From: an uncultured Clostridia bacterium
GTDB lineage: Bacteria > Bacillota > Clostridia > TANB77 > CAG-465
Direction of reading: 5' to 3'
Assembly: GCA_949106495.1 (NCBI GenBank)
Contig: CARYZD010000007.1
Coordinates: 45,591 to 109,590, forward strand
Length of the DNA stretch: 64,000 nucleotides
This document shows, one piece after another, positions 25,968-34,927 of the stretch. The first letter of the stretch is position 1, and each line of letters opens with the position of its first letter. A program made the position numbers and the translations under genes. Below the pieces are notes generated by a model. The model was not told the DNA's origin, did no database searches, and saw only the letters and a list, made by a program, of their open reading frames with translations.

Positions 25968-26921
25968 TTATATAAATTTATCCATCATATTCAATCTATT
26001 TCCGGCCATAAATGCTTTAATATCCATTCTTTTTGAATTTTCTGGCTGTATTTGATTTATAATAACATATCCATCTTTACATCTAATATATAATGAATCT
26101 TTAGACATAAGTAGTATATCTCCTGGCTCAACTGTATTATCTATTGAATCATCTTCTATATAATCTACACCAAATACTTTAAATTTTCTACCATCTTCAA
26201 GTTCCATATAAGTTCCAGGAAATGGAGATAGCCCCCTAACAAAATTAAAGATTTCTCTTGAATTTTTATTAAAATCTATTTTAGTCATTTCTCTTGTAAT
26301 CATTGGAGCTATTGTTCCCTCTTCTGGTTGAGGTGTTCTAATTATTGTGCCATCTACTACTTTATCTATTGTTTCAACAAGAAGCTTTGCCCCTATTACC
26401 ATTAATTTATCATGAATATCTTCTAAATTATATTCATCTTTTATATCGATTTCTTCTTTTAAAAGCATATCTCCTGTATCCATACCAACATCCATAAACA
26501 TAGTTGTTATTCCTGTTTTTGATTCACCATTAATTATAGACCATTGCATAGGGGCAGCTCCTCTATATTTAGGAAGTAATGAACCATGTACATTAATACA
26601 TCCATATTTTGGTAACTCTAATATTTCTTTTGGAAGTATTTTTCCATACGCAACAACAGCTATAACATCTGGATTTAATTTCTTTAAAGTCTCTAGTACT
26701 TCTTCATTTTTTCTTACTTTTTTAGGTTGATAAACAGGAATTTCTTTTTCTATTGCATATTCTTTTACAGCTGATGCTTTAAGTTTCATACCACGTCCAG
26801 AAGGTTTATCTGGGTTTGTAAAACAACCTACAATATTAAATCCTGCTTCATATAACTCTATTAAAGACTCCCTTGCAAATTCAGGTGTTCCCATAAAAAC
26901 TATTCTAATGTCTTTTCTCAT
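25968..26921 (-). CDS. fmt: Methionyl-tRNA formyltransferase
   Basis: 317 residues. Formylates initiator Met-tRNA using 10-formyl-THF. VFMGTPEFARESL, SGRGMKLKASAVK (the insertion loop contacting tRNA), the catalytic INVHGSLLPKYRGAAPMQWSI and MDTGDMLL; C-terminal OB-like domain from about 205. GGAGG precedes the ATG. In the usual order it directly follows def, but here an unknown anchored protein and a terminator lie between. Confidence 0.97.
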   Translation of the reverse strand: MRKDIRIVFMGTPEFARESLIELYEAGFNIVGCFTNPDKPSGRGMKLKASAVKEYAIEKEIPVYQPKKVRKNEEVLETLKKLNPDVIAVVAYGKILPKEILELPKYGCINVHGSLLPKYRGAAPMQWSIINGESKTGITTMFMDVGMDTGDMLLKEEIDIKDEYNLEDIHDKLMVIGAKLLVETIDKVVDGTIIRTPQPEEGTIAPMITREMTKIDFNKNSREIFNFVRGLSPFPGTYMELEDGRKFKVFGVDYIEDDSIDNTVEPGDILLMSKDSLYIRCKDGYVIINQIQPENSKRMDIKAFMAGNRLNMMDKFI

Positions 26922-26945
26922 TTTATTCCTCCATTTCTATATATA

Positions 26946-26975
26946 AAAAGATTAAGACGATAAAATCTTAATCTT
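26946..26975 (-). terminator. Terminator of the 26974-27867 gene
   Basis: Minus strand AAGATTAAGA pairs with TCTTAATCTT, then TTTATAT; overlaps the stop codon. Confidence 0.75.
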
Positions 26976-27867
26976 AAATATTAATTTCTATTTTATTATA
27001 CACTAACTTATCTTCTTTTATATTAAAATATACTTCTACTTTTCCAATAGTCTTGTTTGTAGTAATACTATCATCTAAGCTATAAAGAATATATTGAGTT
27101 GTAACTAGCTCTAAAATACCATCATTATTTATATCTTTAAACTCAAATTTAGAAAATTTATCTCTTAGGTATGTTTCCCTATATTTTTTTAAATCTAATT
27201 TTGAATTTGTAAAATCTAAACTCTTTACATCCTTATATTCTTTTAAATAATCTTTTCCATAATTATCTAATTTAACTGTTAATATATTAGGATTTCCTTC
27301 ATCTCTAATTGTATCTATGGTATATCCTAAAAACTCTTTAGATGTTGTATTTCCAATTATATCAATTACCTTATTATCTTTTATTTTTATTAAATCTATA
27401 TTACCACTATAATCTGATATTAAAAAATATCTATCATTTTCATCTTCTATTATTTTCAAAGTTACATCTGGTTCAAAAGAAGTTTTTGTATCATATTTTA
27501 TAATATCATTAGTTTTTCCATCAATAACAACAAAAGTTACCTCATTATACATTTCTAAAGTAGAATTTAAAGTATCTGTGCCACTTCTTTTCTCTTTTCC
27601 CATAATGAAGACAAAATCTAAGTTATTATCTTCATTGATATCTTTTTTATATATTCTAATTATACTATTATCTTCTATATCTATTTTACCAGAGATTTCT
27701 TTTTCATATAGTTTTTTTAGTCCTATTTCAGAATCTTCATATTTATTTAAAAAATATATACTTAATCCAATCAATGTAAATAGTGTTATTAATAACAAGG
27801 CTTTTTTTAATCTCTTAAATGAAAAAGAAAAACCAATATCTTTAATAATTTTAGAAAATTTTATCAT
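26974..27867 (-). CDS. Membrane-anchored protein with Asp-rich calcium-type loops
   Basis: 297 residues. Short basic N-terminal cytoplasmic stretch, one membrane helix at about 23-42, and an extracytoplasmic beta-rich domain. Two loops of the DxNxDG type found in FG-GAP/VCBS and dockerin repeats are present: KDINEDNNLDFVF near 74 and KDINNDGILELVT near 252. Function unknown; the same design recurs in the gene at 51277-52152. AAAGGTGG precedes the ATG. Inserted between def and fmt. Confidence 0.65.
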   Translation of the reverse strand: MIKFSKIIKDIGFSFSFKRLKKALLLITLFTLIGLSIYFLNKYEDSEIGLKKLYEKEISGKIDIEDNSIIRIYKKDINEDNNLDFVFIMGKEKRSGTDTLNSTLEMYNEVTFVVIDGKTNDIIKYDTKTSFEPDVTLKIIEDENDRYFLISDYSGNIDLIKIKDNKVIDIIGNTTSKEFLGYTIDTIRDEGNPNILTVKLDNYGKDYLKEYKDVKSLDFTNSKLDLKKYRETYLRDKFSKFEFKDINNDGILELVTTQYILYSLDDSITTNKTIGKVEVYFNIKEDKLVYNKIEINI

Positions 27868-27890
27868 TTTACCACCTTTATCTTTTGTAT

Positions 27891-28361
27891 CTACTTTTGC
27901 TCTGCAACTCTATCTAAAAATACAATTCCATCTAAATGGTCTATTTCATGTTGAAGTACAACAGCTTCAATATCTCTAGCATTGATTTTTTTCTTTTTAC
28001 CATCAATATCTATATATTCTACTGTAACTTTTTCATGTCTTAATACATTATCATAAATGTCTGGAAAAGATAAACATCCTTCTTCCACTTCTATCATAGA
28101 TTTTGAACGAGATGTAATTTTAGGATTAATTAATATATGACCTTCTTTTTTACCATCTTCTCCAATATAACTAACATCATATACAATAACTCTTTTTAAA
28201 ATACCTACTTGGCTTGCTGCAAGACCAATGCCATCATTTTTATACATTGTATCTAGCATATCTTGTCCAAGTTCTATAATTTTTTCATCAACTTTTTCTA
28301 CTTCTCTACATTTTTTAGTTAAAATGTCATCTCCATCTTTTCTTATTTCTCTAATAGCCAT
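27891..28361 (-). CDS. def: Peptide deformylase
   Basis: 156 residues. Removes the N-formyl group from nascent proteins. Three diagnostic motifs: GIGLAASQVG, EEGCLSFP and HEIDHLDGIVF with the metal-binding Cys and two His. AATGGAGG precedes the ATG. It starts 16 bases after the ftsK stop and is 23 bases from the next gene. Confidence 0.97.
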   Translation of the reverse strand: MAIREIRKDGDDILTKKCREVEKVDEKIIELGQDMLDTMYKNDGIGLAASQVGILKRVIVYDVSYIGEDGKKEGHILINPKITSRSKSMIEVEEGCLSFPDIYDNVLRHEKVTVEYIDIDGKKKKINARDIEAVVLQHEIDHLDGIVFLDRVAEQK

Positions 28362-28377
28362 TAATATTTTTCCTCCA

Positions 28378-30876
28378 TTATAATTCTATATCAATTTTTG
28401 ATCTGGTTTGTGAATTTTCTACATTTTCTGCAACATTAGTTGTAACCATATTATTATCTTCTACCATGCTATCATCATCTGTAGAGTCATTCCCACCCAT
28501 TTTTAATTCTTGCCATTCTTTCTTTGAAATTAATACTTGTCTTGGTTTGCTTCCATCATATCCTGAGATTAATCCTCTTGCTTCCATTTGGTCAACTATT
28601 CTTCCAGCTCTTGAATATCCAATTTTAAATCTTCTTTGTAACATAGAAGCAGATGCTTGACCCATATCCATTACAAGTTCTATTGCCTCATCTAATAACT
28701 CATCTGCATCATCTCTTGAACCTTCATCTGAAGTATTTCCTTTATTATCTGGATTATTTACAGTCTCTATAGATTTTATTATATCTTCACTATATGTAAC
28801 ATTTGAATTTTCTTTTATATTTTCAACTATCTTTTCTATTTCACCTTCTGAAATAAATGTACCTTGTATTCTTAATGGCTTATTTTCTCCTACAGGGTAA
28901 TATAACATATCTCCTTTACCAAGTAGTTTTTCAGCACCTGCCATATCCAATATTGTTCTTGAATCTACTTGTGAAGATACAGTAAATGCAATACGTGATG
29001 GTACATTTGCTTTAATTAAACCAGTAATAACATCTACAGATGGTCTTTGTGTTGCAATTACTAAATGCATACCACAAGCTCTTGCTTTTTGGGCAATACG
29101 ACATATTGCTGTTTCAACATCATTTGGTGCAACCATCATTAAATCTGCAAGCTCATCTATAATTATTACCATTTGAGGAAGTTTTATTCCTTCTTCTTCT
29201 TTTTCCATTAGAGTATTGTATCCTTTTAAATCTTTTACTCCATGATCAGCAAATAATTTATATCTATTTTCCATTTCTTGAACAGCCCAATTAAGAGCTC
29301 CTGCTGCTTTTTTTGCATCTGTTACAACAGGTATAAGTAAATGTGGTATACCATTATATCCAGAAAGTTCAACCATTTTAGGGTCAATTAGTATCATTTT
29401 TACTTCACTAGGTTTAGCTTTATATAATAATGATACAATAATTGAATTAATACATACAGATTTTCCTGAACCTGTAGAACCTGCAATTAACATATGGGGC
29501 ATCTTAGAAATATCTCCTACACATACTTCTCCTGCAGCATCTCTACCAAGTGCAAAACATATCTTTGATTTATGATTTTTAAATGTATCTGAATCTACTA
29601 CTTCTTTTAACATTACAGATTCTGCCACAGCATTTGGAATTTCAATACCAACAGCAGATTTTCCTGGAATTGGTGCTTCCATTCTTATACTTTTGGCTGC
29701 AAGGTTTAATGCAATGTCATCTGTAAGTCCAACTATTTTTGAAACCTTAACACCTGTACTTGGAGTTAATTCATATCTTGTTACTGTAGGACCTTTTGTT
29801 ATATTTGTAACTCTTGCATCTACTCCAAAACTTGCTAATGTCTTTTGAAGTCTAACAGCAACAGCATGAATTGCTTTTCTATCAAAGGCTTCACCTGCTT
29901 TTGGCTCACTAAGAAGTTCAATTGATGGAAACTCATAATTATCATCTTCAACATGGGCAATATGATCTATTGTTAATACTTCTTTTACAGTTTTATCTTC
30001 TTTTTCTTCTTTTTGAAGTTTAAAGAATTCATCTCTTTTTTGTTTTCCTTTAATTTCAGCTTCTGTAGGTTTTCCTCCAAGTTTGTTAAAATCAAACTCA
30101 ACTTGTTCTGTCTTATCTAGTTCTAAATTTTCTTCTACATTTGAGCTTCCTTTTTCTCTAAGTTTTTCTTGTCTTTCTTGTTCTTTTTCTATTTTTGCTT
30201 TTTCTCTTCTTGAAAGTTTTGGAACTTTATTTCCAAAATTATCTGTATATTCATATTTTTTAACTTCATCATCTCTAAATAAAGTATTAATTATTCCATT
30301 TAAATGATCAACCATATAATTAAATCCATATGATACTGCACCAAAAAATTGTTTGAAAGAAATATTATATATAAATAATGCTGTTATAAATGTAATTAGT
30401 GGGCAAATTATACAAGCTGGTATATTGCCAACAATCCCTGCTATTGCTCCACCTACTATTGTTCCAATTGCTCCACCATAATTTTGTTTAGCAATTCCTG
30501 TATTTACACTATCAACAATTGTTTTTATTGGATTTGAATATATATTAACATTTGGTTCTGTAAATACAGTCAAAGTAGCTGAGATAAGTACAACTACTAT
30601 TAATCCTTTTCTTATTTCAGTAAGACAATTTATTCTTTTTTCAGACATTATACAGTATGTTCCTATAATCATTAATAAAATCGGAAATGTATATGCTGAT
30701 TTTCCTAATGCTCCTAAGAAAATAACTTTACAAATTTGGGCAAAACTACCAACATTTTTAAATCCAATAAATATAGCTAAAATTAGACCAAATACTACCA
30801 AAAATCCGCCTAACATATCATTAGTAATAGTTTTTTGCTCTTTTCTACTTGGTCTGCCTCTTTTTCCTCTTCCCAT
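28378..30876 (-). CDS. ftsK: DNA translocase FtsK/SpoIIIE
   Basis: 832 residues. Pumps DNA through the division or sporulation septum. Four to five N-terminal membrane helices (about 20-190), a charged linker, then the motor: alpha/beta with AGSTGSGKSVCINSI Walker A near 475 and VIIIDELADLMM Walker B, RAIC...ARACGMHLVIATQRPS. A C-terminal winged-helix gamma domain (ASASMLQRRFKIGYSRAGRIVDQMEARG) near 740-800 reads orientation sequences. Length is typical of SpoIIIE. GAGG upstream. With dpaB it is compatible with sporulation. Confidence 0.95.
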   Translation of the reverse strand: MGRGKRGRPSRKEQKTITNDMLGGFLVVFGLILAIFIGFKNVGSFAQICKVIFLGALGKSAYTFPILLMIIGTYCIMSEKRINCLTEIRKGLIVVVLISATLTVFTEPNVNIYSNPIKTIVDSVNTGIAKQNYGGAIGTIVGGAIAGIVGNIPACIICPLITFITALFIYNISFKQFFGAVSYGFNYMVDHLNGIINTLFRDDEVKKYEYTDNFGNKVPKLSRREKAKIEKEQERQEKLREKGSSNVEENLELDKTEQVEFDFNKLGGKPTEAEIKGKQKRDEFFKLQKEEKEDKTVKEVLTIDHIAHVEDDNYEFPSIELLSEPKAGEAFDRKAIHAVAVRLQKTLASFGVDARVTNITKGPTVTRYELTPSTGVKVSKIVGLTDDIALNLAAKSIRMEAPIPGKSAVGIEIPNAVAESVMLKEVVDSDTFKNHKSKICFALGRDAAGEVCVGDISKMPHMLIAGSTGSGKSVCINSIIVSLLYKAKPSEVKMILIDPKMVELSGYNGIPHLLIPVVTDAKKAAGALNWAVQEMENRYKLFADHGVKDLKGYNTLMEKEEEGIKLPQMVIIIDELADLMMVAPNDVETAICRIAQKARACGMHLVIATQRPSVDVITGLIKANVPSRIAFTVSSQVDSRTILDMAGAEKLLGKGDMLYYPVGENKPLRIQGTFISEGEIEKIVENIKENSNVTYSEDIIKSIETVNNPDNKGNTSDEGSRDDADELLDEAIELVMDMGQASASMLQRRFKIGYSRAGRIVDQMEARGLISGYDGSKPRQVLISKKEWQELKMGGNDSTDDDSMVEDNNMVTTNVAENVENSQTRSKIDIEL

Positions 30877-30905
30877 TTTTAATCACAACCTCTACTAAAA
30901 ATAAC

Positions 30906-31343
30906 TTATTTCAATTCCCTTCTATTGTTATGCACAATATCCATTGTTTCTCTTAGTACGTTTTCTATTTTCTCTAATACACTATCTGCATACTCTCTTG
31001 TTCCATCTGATATCTCTTTAGATACTTTATTAGCATTTTCAATAATTTCTTCTTTTTGAGCTAAAGCTTGCTTTGTTATCTCATGCTCATCAATTAAATT
31101 TATTATTTTCCCCTCTGTTTCTTTTAACACTTTTTGTGCTTCAAGTTCTGCATCAGAAATAATTCTTTGTCTTTCTTCTTTAACCCATTTTGCTTGTTTT
31201 AATTCATCTGGAAGCTTAAGTCTTATTTCTTCTATTATATCTCTTAACTCTCCTGCATCTACCATAACCTTAGTTGAAAAAGGTACCTTAGAACCTGATT
31301 CTAAGATTTCTTCTAAATTCTCTAACAATGTGAATACTTCCAT
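30906..31343 (-). CDS. Coiled-coil protein between rsmD and ftsK
   Basis: 145 residues, almost entirely alpha-helical and highly charged (KEERQRIISDAELEAQKVLKETEGKI), resembling DivIVA-like or ATP synthase b-subunit-like coiled coils found in this genomic place in many clostridia. No membrane segment. Function is not known; a scaffold or septal role is only a guess from shape. Starts four bases after rsmD with GGAGG, so it is translated from the same message. Confidence 0.7.
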   Translation of the reverse strand: MEVFTLLENLEEILESGSKVPFSTKVMVDAGELRDIIEEIRLKLPDELKQAKWVKEERQRIISDAELEAQKVLKETEGKIINLIDEHEITKQALAQKEEIIENANKVSKEISDGTREYADSVLEKIENVLRETMDIVHNNRRELK

Positions 31344-31347
31344 TTTA

Positions 31348-31935
31348 CTACCTCCATTTATACATCTTCAAAACTACATTTCCATAAGCTCGCTCATCAA
31401 TACATTGCAGATTTTTAAAACTATTTAGAATCTCTGCCTTATTATTTTTTTCTAGCTTTAAAAGAAAATTTTTATCTGTTTCATATATAATTATGCCATC
31501 TTTCTTTAAAAACTGATTCTCAGATTCAGATATTTTATCCAAAGTATCTATAGCTAAATTGCTATCATACGGTGGATCTAAAAATATTACGTCAAATACC
31601 ATTTCTTCCTTGGCAATTTGATTTAGACATTTTGCATAATCTTTCTTTGTTATTTTAACACATTCCAAACTATTAGTCAACTTAGCATTAGATAATATAG
31701 TTGAAACGCTAAGGCTATCTTTGTCGTTTATCCACGCAAATTCTGCACCTCTACTAATAGCTTCTAAAGCTAAATTTCCTGTACCACCAAAAAGGTCTAA
31801 TACACTTGCATCTTTTATATAGCCATCTATAATTGAAAACAAGGCTTCTTTTACTCTATCCAAAGTTGGTCTTGTTTTTTCTGTTTTAGGACTATTTAAT
31901 CTTTTTGCTTTAGCTCGTCCTGCAATTATTCTCAC
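31348..31935 (-). CDS. rsmD: 16S rRNA (guanine966-N2)-methyltransferase RsmD
   Basis: 195 residues. N-terminal MRIIAGRAKAKRLNSP and RPTLDRVKEALFSII, SAM-binding VLDLFGGTGNLALEAISRGA and the catalytic DVIFLDPPYDSN. The start codon is GTG (31935) behind GGAGG. Two bases separate it from the preceding gene. Confidence 0.95.
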   Translation of the reverse strand: MRIIAGRAKAKRLNSPKTEKTRPTLDRVKEALFSIIDGYIKDASVLDLFGGTGNLALEAISRGAEFAWINDKDSLSVSTILSNAKLTNSLECVKITKKDYAKCLNQIAKEEMVFDVIFLDPPYDSNLAIDTLDKISESENQFLKKDGIIIYETDKNFLLKLEKNNKAEILNSFKNLQCIDERAYGNVVLKMYKWR

Positions 31936-31937
31936 TT

Positions 31938-32429
31938 TTATTCCTCCACTTCTAAAAACATATAGTGTTTATTATATTCTTTCATTATTTTTTCTATATT
32001 ACATGGCTCAAACACCATACTTGCAGTATTATCATTTGGATGAAAAGAAACTTTTGGTATATTTAAAATATCTTTATCTATCACAAATATAACATCTGTA
32101 TCTGGTGCTTCAATAACATTTAAAATAGATACAGAACCTGGTTTTATATGAAGTTTTTCCCATAGTTCTTCATCATTTCCAAATGAAAATCTTGCACAAC
32201 CAATCTCATCTGAAATTTTTTTAAGATTTGCTCTTTTGTCTTTTGGTAATGATACAAGATAATATGTATTTGCTTTTTTATCTTTTAAAAATAAGTTTTT
32301 ACATACAATACCACCACAAAAATCTATATCTTTTACTTTTTCTTCATCTGCCTTTCCAAATATAGCAGGATGTCTTACTAATTCATATTCTATATTAAGT
32401 TTTTCAAAAACATCTATTACATCTTCCAT
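31938..32429 (-). CDS. YbaK/ProX-type aminoacyl-tRNA deacylase
   Basis: 163 residues of the YbaK/prolyl-tRNA editing family: KNLFLKDKKANTYYLVSLPKDKRANLKKIS and GCARFSFGNDEELWEKLHIKPGSVS fit the stand-alone ProXp-ala/PrdX type that hydrolyses mischarged Ala- or Cys-tRNA. The conserved Lys is in the VCKNLF context. First gene of the rsmD-ftsK-def run. AAGGAATG lies upstream at a slightly long spacing. Exact tRNA substrate not determined. Confidence 0.85.
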   Translation of the reverse strand: MEDVIDVFEKLNIEYELVRHPAIFGKADEEKVKDIDFCGGIVCKNLFLKDKKANTYYLVSLPKDKRANLKKISDEIGCARFSFGNDEELWEKLHIKPGSVSILNVIEAPDTDVIFVIDKDILNIPKVSFHPNDNTASMVFEPCNIEKIMKEYNKHYMFLEVEE

Positions 32430-32530
32430 TTTATTTCATTCCTTTACAATTAATATTTTACATATATATAATACTACAAAAAGGCTTAGTTTTCAATTAA
32501 AATAAATATATTTCAAAAACATTGTGTATA

Positions 32531-32562
32531 AAAAAACATTCTAAAAATATAGAATGTTTTTT
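32531..32562 (-). terminator. Terminator of the SH3b-VanW gene
   Basis: Minus strand AAAAACATTCTA pairs with TAGAATGTTTTT, then TTATA. Just past the stop at 32567. Confidence 0.8.
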
Positions 32563-32566
32563 GTTT

Positions 32567-33716
32567 TTAAATTTTATATAAAGTCACTTTTAAAGTATTA
32601 TGATTATATGATGTAACTATCTTAATTGAATAATCATTACAATTTCTAAAACAAAAATCTTGTGAACCAGATGCAACAGTTGCTTCATATTTTCTTGGAA
32701 CATATGTAACCGAACCAGAATGTGGTGCTTGTGCTGTAACATTTAATCCTGTAATAATGCCTTTTTCTTTTGCAGATGCAATGGCAGCATAAGTTGTACT
32801 AGATGTTTGACATACGCCTCCACCAGAAGCTTGAGCTGTTTTACCATTACCAACAAATATAGTTGATGCCACATATATATTCTCTACACCTGCTGGGTGT
32901 ATTGTTGCAAGATGAGAATAACTCTCTCCTGGACTGACAATAGTACCATTAATATAATCTGCAGCTAAATGCATATTATATCTACTTTTTTCATTATATG
33001 TGCTAGTTGATGTATAAGTTGCTATTATATTTTCATTTGGATTTAACAAATTATTATCTTTAGATGAATAATTTGTATATTCTTCTTGAGATAATATTTT
33101 GATATATTCGCCACTTACGTACCCCTCAACTAAATTTCCTTCTACATAATACCATCCATTTGCCATCTTCTTTATTATTTTTAATACACTTCCGCTCTTT
33201 CACACTAGTAAGCATCTTAGCATTTTTATTTGCCCTTTCTCTAATATTTAAACTTGTATTAATATTTACACATGCAAATGTATTATTGTATTCTTGTTCA
33301 ACTTTCATCTCATTTTTTTCTTCTTCAGATAGCATTGTTATATATTCGCCACTTACATAGCCTAAAGTACTATTAAATGATACTTTATACCAGCCATTTC
33401 TAATTTTAGCTAACACATCAATTACTGTATTATTGGGTATAGTATAAATAAGTTTTCCTTCTTTTTGTGGGCTCTCTCTAAAATTTAAATTTGCCTTACA
33501 TCTTGCTTTTTCATTTTCAAAAGATTCTATCTCATCAGTCTCTTTTTGAATAACTTCAGGCTCTTTTGTCTCCTCTTTAACATTTTGTTCTGTATTAGTT
33601 GTAATATTATTAATTTCTGTTTTTGCTTTATAATTTGAAGATACTATATATCCTAAAATAGCTCCTACCAAAAATATTACAATTATACCTAAACTTAACT
33701 TTGAAACTTTTTTCAT
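32567..33716 (-). pseudogene. Secreted SH3b-SH3b-VanW protein split by a frameshift
   Basis: Two overlapping frames together make one expected protein of about 380 residues. The first (33716 to 33126) has AAGGAGG, a signal anchor (LGIIVIFLVGAILGYIV), a first bacterial SH3 domain (CKANLNFRESPQKEGK to GYVSGEYITML) and half of a second (NTSLNIRERANKNAKMLTSVKE), then out-of-frame residues. The second (to 32567) resumes with VLKIIKKMANGWYYVEG...GYVSGEYIKIL and a VanW-like domain (YNMHLAADYINGTIVSPGESYSH, ASGGGVCQTSSTTYAA, APHSGSVTYVPRKYEATV). The break is at about 33190-33203, where removing one base restores the frame. VanW proteins are cell-wall associated with undefined function. Either a real mutation, a sequencing error or, less likely, recoding. 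Confidence 0.8.
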
Positions 33717-33836
33717 ATTTATTCCTCCTTAAAATATAATTAATTTTAAGCGTTATATTCATATAGCTATTTAATTATATTACAGTTACCATAAAAAGTC
33801 AATCGTAATGTTAAAATAATATATTTATATATGGGA

Positions 33837-33872
33837 AAACCCCATAGCTAAATATATCCAGCTACGGGGTTT
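33837..33872 (-). terminator. Terminator of the foreign helical gene
   Basis: Minus strand AAACCCCGTAGCT pairs with AGCTATGGGGTTTT, a G+C-richer stem than other terminators here. It follows the gene ending at 33922. Confidence 0.75.
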
Positions 33873-33921
33873 CACAAAAAAATGCAACATAAAGATATTT
33901 TGCACGAAAAACTACATCTCC

Positions 33922-34443
33922 TTAGATGTTCATTAAAACTGTTTCAATTGTGCTTGCCGCCTCATGAACCCTTTTGAAAACATCATCTACAGCCTTGACA
34001 ATTTCTTCAATTCTTGTCATGTCATCTGACATTTGTCGCTTGACGTTTGCATTCTGAATGCCAAAGCTTAAATGAAGCCTCTTTGCCTGCACCTTAGCCA
34101 GTTTAAGACTTGCTATAAGTTTCTTGGCAAAACCTAATAAGGTTTTAAGGCTTGATGATAATTTCTCATCTTCTGACACCTGCATATTCTTAAGCCCATT
34201 TACTAACTGCTCCATATTGTCAGCAGATTTTTTTACAGGCTCATATACACTGGTCTGAAGGTAGTGCTCAAGTTCCATAAGAACAGCCTTGTCCTCGGTG
34301 CTCTGCTGCAGAGTACTAACCTTAACATGAATGTTTAACTCAGATACTCTGATATTTTCAAGCATCTTGTTAAACTCTTCGTTAAGCTGCTCTGCTGCCT
34401 CTTTACAGTTACTTAATTTCTGCATAGTTTTTTCATTAATCAT
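33922..34443 (-). CDS. Helical protein of foreign base composition, function unknown
   Basis: 173 residues, all-helical with heptad-like Leu/Ile spacing (KLSNCKEAAEQLNEEFNKMLENI, LVNGLKNMQVSEDEKL), no membrane segment or signal. Codon use differs sharply from neighbours: many GCC, CTG, AAG, ACC and GTC codons, and I estimate over 40% G+C against under 30% around it. GGAGG precedes the ATG, and a G+C-rich terminator follows, so the gene arrived as a complete unit. Not recognised; a toxin-antitoxin, effector or phage-related helical protein are all possible. Confidence 0.65.
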   Translation of the reverse strand: MINEKTMQKLSNCKEAAEQLNEEFNKMLENIRVSELNIHVKVSTLQQSTEDKAVLMELEHYLQTSVYEPVKKSADNMEQLVNGLKNMQVSEDEKLSSSLKTLLGFAKKLIASLKLAKVQAKRLHLSFGIQNANVKRQMSDDMTRIEEIVKAVDDVFKRVHEAASTIETVLMNI

Positions 34444-34515
34444 TCTTCTTCCTCCATTAAATTCTTAAAATTCGGAATTAACAGTTTCATAGTTATGTAA
34501 TATTATACAACAATT

Positions 34516-34770
34516 TTAATTGGAAATCAAGAGTTTTAATATTAATTTGCTTTTAATTAATATATTTTTTTCTAGTGTTTCTAAAGCTTTAGTGTAGTCT
34601 GATATTACTCTTAGCATATTATAGCTCTCATCACTTCTTAAATCCTCATCTAGTTTTTCTTAATTCTTCTTCATAAATATTAGTAGGGTTAAATAGTTGA
34701 CACATTTACTCTACAGTTAATCTTCCTTCTTCAAATTTTATTTACTTATACTAATTTCCTCCTTTCTGAT
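34516..34770 (-). pseudogene. Remnant of a small gene with stop and frameshift
   Basis: Minus-strand reading gives a coding-like stretch FEEGRLTVE, stop, MCQLFNPTNIYEEELRK, a frame change, then LDEDLRSDESYNMLRVISDYTKALETLEK. A GGAGG site lies upstream near 34770 but no good start follows. It looks like debris of a small helical protein. I cannot name the family. The rest of 34444-34877 is AT-rich and without other signals. Confidence 0.4.
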
Positions 34771-34877
34771 TTTTATTATACTGTTTATAATTATATTCGT
34801 ATACATTTTATATTAAAATTATTAGACTTTTCATCGCAAAATTCGGAATTTTAATAATATTTGTGTTAAAAATAAAC

Positions 34878-34909
34878 TAAAAAAACTTGAAGTACCACTA
34901 CTCCAAGTT
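34878..34909 (-). terminator. Terminator of the hrcA-grpE-dnaK-dnaJ operon
   Basis: Minus strand ACTTGGAGTA pairs with TACTTCAAGT (one mismatch), then TTTTTTT. Confidence 0.8.
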
Positions 34910-34927
34910 AATTTATTATTTATATTC

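Noticed and set aside
33185..33205. Programmed frameshift in the SH3b-VanW gene
   Set aside because: No slippery heptamer, internal Shine-Dalgarno-stop combination or downstream structure seen; mutation or error is simpler.
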